This document shows positions 58,780 to 64,000 of a DNA stretch of 64,000 nucleotides, piece after piece. Both the position numbers and the translations under genes were made by a program. The DNA is from Pseudarthrobacter siccitolerans (GTDB lineage: Bacteria; Actinomycetota; Actinomycetes; Actinomycetales; Micrococcaceae): positions 1 through 64,000 of the forward strand of contig NZ_CAQI01000053.1 of NCBI RefSeq assembly GCF_001046895.1, given 5' to 3'. Below the pieces are notes generated by a model. It saw nothing but the letters and a program-made list of their open reading frames with translations. It ran no database searches and was not told the origin of the DNA. Position 1 is the first letter of the stretch; each line of letters opens with the position of its first letter.

Positions 58780-60036
58780 ATGAATACGCCACTTAATTCT
58801 ATAAATCAGCTTCATACCATTGGCCTCAACGAGCGCAGAAGCGTCTCATTTGATGTGGGCGTCATTTTCTTAGGCGGCCTGTTCATATGGGCGATGCTCA
58901 TACTTCTCCTGTCGGGACCCGACTGGTCCGTGGAGGTTCGCGAGGTGTCCTTTCTTGACGGACGGATCCTCGGTGCATTCCTGGTACTGTCCCTCGATCC
59001 CACCGGTATCACGCAGTTTGTCGCCTTGGCCGGCGTGGTTCTCGCTTTGAGCCGCTTTGACCGCCATTCCTCAGAAGATCTGGGAATGGAAGACGCAGTC
59101 AGGCTCTGGACCCGACTTGAGTTCAGGGTGCTGATTCAGTTCTTCCTAACCCTGGTCGCGGCATCTGCTCCATATCGCGCCATCAGTTGGATAATCCTCC
59201 ACGTCAATGAAGTCGGCTGGGATCAACAGGCCGCTGCAAGTGCTGGGACCTGCATCATTCTCTGGCTGCTGCTACTGCTGGCTGGACCGACGTCAACGTT
59301 CTACGGCCTTAGCGAGATTCAAAGGAAGTGGCGTGTTGTCGACGTACTCCACAAGGCTGGAATTCTTGAAAGAGCGTGGGGCTACCGATGGGGTCAAGAC
59401 CTTTACGACAGCGACATACAGAGTCGGGTGGCTCTGCGTATCATCGGCAACTGGTTAGCAATTTGTGGCCTGTCTGTTGCGTGCGTTGATGCATTAGGGA
59501 GGCTCTTAGATCCGGCATACCAGCAGCTTTCTGATCCACAGCACATCCGGTTCTTGATCTTAGTCGGGGTGAATCTTGGAGTCCTCGGCTTTGCCGGAGT
59601 TCTAGTAGGCGTGGGCCTGGCTCTGTTGTCGATAAAGGCGAGAAATGAAGGACGAGCAAAGGGTTCCTATATAACGCGTGTGTTTGCTCTGGCCGTCCCC
59701 TTTCTGTTTGCGACTGGGACCGTGATCGCAGTTGGCATGCCCTACCTTCCCCTGCTCAGCGCCATTTTGTTGATTGGCTTAGTTCAACTGGCATGCATTC
59801 GGGGGCTATTAAGTGACAAGCCTTTGACTAAGCAGGCTTGGAACCCGGTTCGTATATTCGTCCAGAATCTGAGGTATCTCATTCATAGACGCGCGCACTT
59901 ACGTTCCGTAGCGCTTCAGGCTCGATGGCGCTCAGCTATCGAGGGGCTGGGATCGCGTGAAGGAAAAAAAGCATTAAAAGAAGCACGGGGCTGGAGGGCC
60001 TCGCAGAATCTTCGCCTGCCGTTCTTGAACTCCTGA
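58780..60036 (+). CDS. Polytopic membrane protein of unknown function, atypical composition
   Basis: This 418-aa protein has about seven to eight hydrophobic segments, including VGVIFLGGLFIWAMLILLL, a pair around LIQFFLTLVAASAP and GTCIILWLLLLLAG, LVGVNLGVLGFAGVLVGVGLALL, and FALAVPFLFATGTVIAVGM. The C-terminus is basic and probably cytoplasmic. No family is recognised. Base composition is clearly lower in GC than its neighbours, and at least nine TTA leucine codons occur, a codon I do not notice in the flanking genes. Both facts suggest recent acquisition. ATG 58780 is preferred; GTG 58741 is an alternative. It sits between the TAXI operon and ramB. Confidence 0.7.
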   Translation: MNTPLNSINQLHTIGLNERRSVSFDVGVIFLGGLFIWAMLILLLSGPDWSVEVREVSFLDGRILGAFLVLSLDPTGITQFVALAGVVLALSRFDRHSSEDLGMEDAVRLWTRLEFRVLIQFFLTLVAASAPYRAISWIILHVNEVGWDQQAAASAGTCIILWLLLLLAGPTSTFYGLSEIQRKWRVVDVLHKAGILERAWGYRWGQDLYDSDIQSRVALRIIGNWLAICGLSVACVDALGRLLDPAYQQLSDPQHIRFLILVGVNLGVLGFAGVLVGVGLALLSIKARNEGRAKGSYITRVFALAVPFLFATGTVIAVGMPYLPLLSAILLIGLVQLACIRGLLSDKPLTKQAWNPVRIFVQNLRYLIHRRAHLRSVALQARWRSAIEGLGSREGKKALKEARGWRASQNLRLPFLNS

Positions 60037-60044
60037 CCCCGGCG

Positions 60045-61529
60045 TTAACTCCCGGAGTGCGCCTGCAGGAAGCTGTACACCTCGGTTTCGTCCACGCCCG
60101 GGAAGGCTCCGGGCGGCATGGCGGCCAGCAGGTGCGAGTGGGCGCGGGCGGACGGCCAGGCGTTCCCGGCCCATTCGGAAGTCAGCGATTCCGGCGGCCG
60201 CTTGCAGCAAGTGGGATCCGGACAGTTGGAAGTAGCCCGCGCCGTCGTCTCCCGCCCTCGGAACCACTTCACGTGCTGGTAAGGAACGCCGATGCTCAAT
60301 GAAAACTCGCCGCTGGGCGACCGTTCAGTGCGGGCGGTGCACCAGTACGTGCCGGACGGAGTGTCCGTGTACTGGCTGTAAGCGCTGAACTTATCCGGCA
60401 CGTCAAACACTGCCCGGGACGTCCAGGCCTTGCAGGACGGCTGCCCCTCGATGGCGCCGGTGTGATCCTGCGGAAAATTCACGCCGTCATTCTCGTAGGC
60501 CTTGTAGATGATCCCGCTCTGGTGCGTCTTCTGGAAATGGGTGGTGATTCCCAGGTGCTTGGTGGCCAGGTTGGTGAAGCGGTGGGCCGCGGTTTCGTAG
60601 GAAACGGCGAACGCGTCCCGGATATCCTCGACCGCGATCTCCTTCGCTGTCTTGGCTTTTTGCAAAAATTCCACCGTTGCCTGCTCGGGGAGGAGTAGGG
60701 CGGCGGCGAAATAGTTGGTGGCCACCCGCTGCGCCAGGAAGTCACCGTAGTTCCGGGGCGTCTCATGCCCCAGAACGTAGTGGCCCAGGGCCTGCAGCAG
60801 CACCGAGCGGGGATCGTGGTCCTGCCGCTGGCTCTGCGTCAGATAAATTTTGCGGTTCTTCAAATCTGTCACTGACCGCGTCGAATGAGGCAAATCGCCC
60901 ACGTGATGGAGGGTAAACCCGAGGTGCGCCGCGATGTCCGCGATCACGTGCTGGCTCAGCGGCCCGGTGGTGTAACCCACCTCTTTGAGGACCTTCTGCG
61001 CTTCGGCCTCATACTCCGGAAAGTAGTTGCCCCGCTCCCGCATCATCGCCCGCAGTTCACCGTTGGCCCGGCGGGCTTCTTCCGGGGTGGCCACCTGCTC
61101 GTTCATCTTGCGTTCGAGCTCCTGCAGCAACCCCACCTGGGCCTCGAGCACATCCAGCGGAAGCCGCGAGCTGATGCGGATTTTGGGCAGGTTCAGGGAT
61201 TCATAAAGCCGCCCGCGCTGGTACCGTTCGAGCTCGATTTCCAATGCCGCCCGGCGGCTGGGAGGTTCGGCCCCCAGCAGTTGGTCGATGGTGACGTTAA
61301 GGGCCCCCGCAAGGTGCTGGAGCAGGGTCAGCTTAGGCTCACGCTTGCCGTTTTCAATCAGGCTGAGCTGGCTTGGAGCGGTGCCAACGGCGGCGCTCAG
61401 GTCATCGAGCGTGAGCCCGGCTTGTTTGCGCAGATGGCGGACGCGGCGGCCTAGGGCAATCACGTCCAGTTCCGCTGCGGCGGTGGACGGCGGTTGGGAC
61501 ACGTCCCTGTTCCAGCTTGAAGGTGGCAT
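60045..61529 (-). CDS. ramB: RamB-like regulator of glyoxylate-shunt genes (XRE plus ImmA/IrrE-type domain)
   Basis: This 494-aa regulator has an N-terminal helix-turn-helix (ALGRRVRHLRKQAGLTLDDLSAAVGTAPSQLSLIENGKREPKLTLLQHLAGAL), a DUF955/ImmA-IrrE region (SVLLQALGHYVLGHETPRNYGDFLAQRVATNYFAAALLLPE; the usual catalytic HExxH is not present) and a C-terminal DUF2083 domain with several cysteines. The order matches RamB of corynebacteria, a regulator of acetate metabolism and aceA/aceB. It is divergent from aceA. Start 61529 fits a leaderless message (TATTCT -10 six bases before); GTG 61568 is an alternative. Confidence 0.88.
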   Translation of the reverse strand: MPPSSWNRDVSQPPSTAAAELDVIALGRRVRHLRKQAGLTLDDLSAAVGTAPSQLSLIENGKREPKLTLLQHLAGALNVTIDQLLGAEPPSRRAALEIELERYQRGRLYESLNLPKIRISSRLPLDVLEAQVGLLQELERKMNEQVATPEEARRANGELRAMMRERGNYFPEYEAEAQKVLKEVGYTTGPLSQHVIADIAAHLGFTLHHVGDLPHSTRSVTDLKNRKIYLTQSQRQDHDPRSVLLQALGHYVLGHETPRNYGDFLAQRVATNYFAAALLLPEQATVEFLQKAKTAKEIAVEDIRDAFAVSYETAAHRFTNLATKHLGITTHFQKTHQSGIIYKAYENDGVNFPQDHTGAIEGQPSCKAWTSRAVFDVPDKFSAYSQYTDTPSGTYWCTARTERSPSGEFSLSIGVPYQHVKWFRGRETTARATSNCPDPTCCKRPPESLTSEWAGNAWPSARAHSHLLAAMPPGAFPGVDETEVYSFLQAHSGS

Positions 61530-61553
61530 TTCTGAAGAATACGGGAAGAAGTG

Positions 61554-61623
61554 CATTTCTTTCCACACCTTTCATCTAGAAAGGGGGTTGAAAGTGCTGA
61601 AAAGTAGTGGCTACGGAAAGAAA
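61554..61623. promoter_or_regulatory. ramB-aceA divergent control region with inverted repeats
   Basis: CCTTTC (61568-61573) and GAAAGG (61579-61584) form a close dyad. TTTCTTTCC (61556-61564) and GGAAAGAAA (61615-61623) form a wider one. A plus-strand -35 TTGAAA (61588-61593) with a 17-nt spacer lies between them. These are good candidates for RamB binding and the aceA promoter. Confidence 0.6.
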
Positions 61624-61704
61624 CACCGCACCGGAAAGCCGGTGGGAACCTCAACGACGCGGTTCCCACCTACTCCATCCGGAGCTCAACCAAGGAGATC
61701 AACG

Positions 61705-63021
61705 ATGACTGCAGCATTTGAGCCCACCCAGCAGACGCCCGAACAGCAGGCCGCCGCCCTGGAGCTCGAGTGGGCCGCCAACCCCCGCTGGGAAGGTGTG
61801 ACCCGGGACTACTCAGCCTCCGACGTCGTCCGCCTCCGCGGCCGCGTCTCCGAAGAGCACACCCTGGCCCGCCGCGGTGCCGAGAAGCTGTGGAAGCAGC
61901 TCACCGAAGAGCACAAGACCGGCGGCTACACCAATGCCCTGGGCGCCCTGACCGGCAACCAGGCCGTCCAGCAGGTCAAAGCCGGACTCCGGGCCATCTA
62001 CCTTTCCGGCTGGCAGGTCGCTGCGGACGCCAACAACTCCGGCCACACATACCCGGACCAGTCCCTCTACCCCGCCAACTCCGTCCCCACGGTGGTGCGC
62101 CGGATCAACAACGCCCTGCTCCGGGCCGACCAAATCGAATTCTCCGAGGGCGTCCAGACCGTTGAGGACTGGCTGGTCCCGATCGTCGCCGACGCCGAGG
62201 CCGGCTTCGGCGGCCCGCTGAACGCCTACGAACTCATGAAATCCATGATCCAGGCCGGTGCCTCCGGTGTTCACTGGGAAGACCAGCTCGCCTCGGAAAA
62301 GAAGTGCGGCCACCTCGGCGGCAAGGTCCTGATCCCCACCCAGCAGCACGTCCGTACCCTGAACGCCGCCCGCCTGGCCGCCGACGTCGCAGGCACCCCT
62401 TCGGTGGTTATCGCCCGCACCGACGCCGAGGCAGCAACCCTGATCACCTCGGACGTGGACGAACGCGACCAGGAATTCATCACCGGTGAGCGCACCCCTG
62501 AGGGCTTCTACAAGGTCCGCAACGGCATTGAACCCTGCATCGCCCGTGCCAAGGCCTACGCCCCCTACTCGGACCTGATCTGGATGGAAACCGGCACCCC
62601 GGACCTGGAGCTGGCCCGCAAGTTCGCCGAAGCGGTCAAGGCCGACTTCCCGGACCAGATGCTCTCCTACAACTGCTCCCCGTCCTTCAACTGGCGCAAG
62701 CACCTGGACGACGCCACCATCGCCAAGTTCCAGCGCGAACTCGGCGCCATGGGCTTCACGTTCCAGTTCATCACCCTGGCCGGCTTCCACGCCCTGAACT
62801 ACTCGATGTTCGACCTCGCCCACGGCTACGCCCGCGAAGGCATGAGCGCCTACGTCGAACTCCAGGAAAAGGAATTCGCCTCCGAATCCCGCGGCTACAC
62901 CGCAACCAAGCACCAGCGCGAAGTCGGCACCGGCTACTTCGACACCATCGCCACAGCGCTCAACCCGAACGCGTCCACCCTCGCCTTGGTCGGATCGACC
63001 GAAGAAGGCCAGTTCCACTAA
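61705..63021 (+). CDS. aceA: Isocitrate lyase
   Basis: This 438-aa cytoplasmic enzyme cleaves isocitrate to glyoxylate and succinate, opening the glyoxylate shunt. Active-site segments are KKCGHLGGKVL (catalytic cysteine, near residue 200), DAEAGFGGPLNAYELMKSMIQAGASGVHWEDQL, and YNCSPSFNWRKHLDDATIAKFQRELGAMGFTFQFITLAGFHALNYSMFDLA. The length is normal for the bacterial type. ATG 61705 follows AAGGAG by 7 nt; the long upstream open frame is antisense to ramB. RamB and malate synthase flank it, forming a compact acetate-utilisation locus, with a large perfect hairpin before aceB. Confidence 0.97.
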   Translation: MTAAFEPTQQTPEQQAAALELEWAANPRWEGVTRDYSASDVVRLRGRVSEEHTLARRGAEKLWKQLTEEHKTGGYTNALGALTGNQAVQQVKAGLRAIYLSGWQVAADANNSGHTYPDQSLYPANSVPTVVRRINNALLRADQIEFSEGVQTVEDWLVPIVADAEAGFGGPLNAYELMKSMIQAGASGVHWEDQLASEKKCGHLGGKVLIPTQQHVRTLNAARLAADVAGTPSVVIARTDAEAATLITSDVDERDQEFITGERTPEGFYKVRNGIEPCIARAKAYAPYSDLIWMETGTPDLELARKFAEAVKADFPDQMLSYNCSPSFNWRKHLDDATIAKFQRELGAMGFTFQFITLAGFHALNYSMFDLAHGYAREGMSAYVELQEKEFASESRGYTATKHQREVGTGYFDTIATALNPNASTLALVGSTEEGQFH

Positions 63022-63040
63022 GTCTTTCCCCCTTTCCCGT

Positions 63041-63097
63041 TGCCCTATCACTTATGGTCCTCAATCCCTGCTTTTGAGGACCATAAGTGATAGGGCA
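63041..63097. repeat. Perfect 24-bp inverted repeat, CTMTCACTTA family copy 3
   Basis: Perfect 24-bp arms (63041-63064 / 63074-63097) with a 9-nt loop lie between aceA and aceB. The arms contain CCTATCACTTATGG, matching the copies near 30.3 and 53.6 kb in the CTATCACTTA core. It may terminate aceA or limit read-through into aceB. Confidence 0.85.
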
Positions 63098-63124
63098 TCA
63101 GCGGACTTTCAAGGAGTCACTCCA

Positions 63125-64000
63125 ATGAACAGCTTTACTGACAGCTTCACGATCAATGGCATAACCCTGACCGCCCAGCCGATTTGCCGGCAGGACGAGG
63201 TGCTGACACCGGATGCCCTGGCCTTCATTGCAAAGCTGCACCGGGCCACTGCTGAGCGGCGCCAGGAGCTGCTGCAGGCCCGTCGGACCAGGCGTGCTGA
63301 CATCGCCGGCGGGCAGGATCCGAGGTTCCTGCGGGAGACCGAGCACATCCGCAACGATCCGTCTTGGCGGGTGGCTCCCCCGGCCCCCGGCCTGGAGGAC
63401 CGGCGGGTGGAGATCACCGGGCCCGTGGACAAGAAGATGACCATCAACGCCCTGAACTCCGGCGCCAAGGTCTGGCTGGCGGACATGGAAGACTCCTCCA
63501 CCCCCACCTGGCGCAACGTGATCAAGGGCCAGCTGAACCTCACCGACGCCCTGGAACGCCGGATCGACTTCACCAGCCCCGAAGGCAAGGAATACAAGCT
63601 CCGCCCCGCCGGCGAATTGCCCACCATCGTGGTCCGCCCCCGCGGCTGGCACCTGCCCGAAAAGCACATGCTCATCGACGGCGCCCCGATCGCCGGCGGG
63701 ATCGTGGACTTCGGCCTGTTCTTCTTCCACAACGCCCGCCGCCTCCTGGCCCAGGGCAAAGGCCCGTACTTCTACCTGCCCAAGATCGAAAACCACCTCG
63801 AAGCCCGGCTCTGGAACGACATCTTCATCCTCGCCCAGGACCTGCTCGGCATCCCGCAGGGCACCATCCGCGCCACCGTACTGATCGAAACCATCACCGC
63901 AGCCTTCGAAATGGAAGAAATCCTTTACGAACTGCGCGACCACGCCTCCGGCCTGAACGCCGGCCGCTGGGACTACATCTTCTCCCTCATCAAGAACTTC
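63125..64000 (+). CDS. aceB: Malate synthase A, truncated by window end
   Basis: The first 292 codons of malate synthase are present and continue past the window edge; the family length is about 530-540 residues, so roughly half is missing. The enzyme condenses glyoxylate and acetyl-CoA to malate. Segments seen are VWLADMEDSSTPTWRN (near 118), IVVRPRGWHLPEKHMLIDG (catalytic Arg), YFYLPKIENHLEARLWNDIF, and ATVLIETITAAFEMEEILYELRDHASGLNAGRWDYIFS (metal-binding Glu). This is the A-type, not the G-type. ATG at 63125 has AAGGAG about 9 nt upstream. It follows aceA by 103 bp and completes the shunt. Confidence 0.96.
   Translation, partial: MNSFTDSFTINGITLTAQPICRQDEVLTPDALAFIAKLHRATAERRQELLQARRTRRADIAGGQDPRFLRETEHIRNDPSWRVAPPAPGLEDRRVEITGPVDKKMTINALNSGAKVWLADMEDSSTPTWRNVIKGQLNLTDALERRIDFTSPEGKEYKLRPAGELPTIVVRPRGWHLPEKHMLIDGAPIAGGIVDFGLFFFHNARRLLAQGKGPYFYLPKIENHLEARLWNDIFILAQDLLGIPQGTIRATVLIETITAAFEMEEILYELRDHASGLNAGRWDYIFSLIKNF

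Noticed and set aside
1..64000. tRNA, rRNA or prophage/IS elements
   Set aside because: I found no cloverleaf-like sequence with a CCA-proximal GTTCGA loop, no rRNA-like stretch, and no transposase, integrase or phage structural protein. A covariance-model search could still reveal a small RNA.

Overview
The window is 64 kb of high-GC chromosome (roughly two-thirds G+C by eye) with the coding style of a Micrococcaceae actinobacterium of the Arthrobacter/Pseudarthrobacter type. The signs are frequent GTG/TTG starts, many ATGA/GTGA-type overlaps, many apparently leaderless genes, a RamB-aceA-aceB glyoxylate locus, DUF4383 and DUF4188 proteins, and a MocR/YczE pair. I see no rRNA, tRNA, CRISPR array, transposase or prophage. 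Most genes are ordinary accessory or housekeeping metabolism. The last gene (malate synthase) is cut by the window edge.

Layout. (1) 22-10753: a catabolic locus on the minus strand: two Gfo/Idh/MocA dehydrogenases, two TIM-barrel sugar isomerase/lyase-like proteins and a Dpp/Opp-type ABC importer whose second permease and first ATPase are one polypeptide. It is flanked by a divergent LacI regulator, and near-identical 16-bp operators lie in both control regions, so it reads as one regulon. (2) 10737-17313: small conserved genes, a nitronate monooxygenase-like enzyme, a YcnI copper-associated protein with a membrane partner, a DUF4232 lipoprotein, a DUF4383 membrane protein and a FAD/Rieske oxidoreductase. 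(3) 17382-23235: the very large helicase Lhr followed by an Nei-type DNA glycosylase. (4) 23232-30295: several regulator-target pairs (YczE/MocR, DUF4188/TetR, SRPBCC/ArsR-like), each with readable operators, then an RluA-type pseudouridine synthase and a DedA protein. (5) 30398-38211: PEP carboxylase, hypothetical proteins, an acyl-CoA dehydrogenase/SDR operon and a GH76 enzyme. (6) 38353-42210: an Fbp-type iron ABC importer behind a DtxR/IdeR-like iron box. (7) 42241-53448: a membrane-anchored GH32 fructanase, YdeI, VOC, NUDIX and SRPBCC proteins, tRNA-guanine transglycosylase with a YhhQ-family queuosine-precursor transporter, a ThiD/PdxK kinase and a bacterial serpin. (8) 53757-58661: an MHS-type organic-acid transporter divergent from a two-component system that shares an operon with an orphan TAXI binding protein. 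(9) 58780-60036: a lower-GC, TTA-codon-rich membrane protein that looks acquired. (10) 60045-64000: RamB, isocitrate lyase and malate synthase, the glyoxylate shunt.

Structures not explained by genes include a family of large nested inverted repeats sharing a CTMTCACTTA core (30.3, 53.6 and 63.05 kb), a second unrelated nested palindrome at 26.7 kb, and a short TGAGCCGGTCGAA-type repeat that occurs between genes, in-frame inside lhr, and across the stop codon of the iron ABC ATPase gene. The strongest leads for new biology are the LacI-controlled double dehydrogenase/isomerase pathway, the TAXI protein that appears to serve a sensor kinase rather than a transporter, and the dispersed palindrome families.
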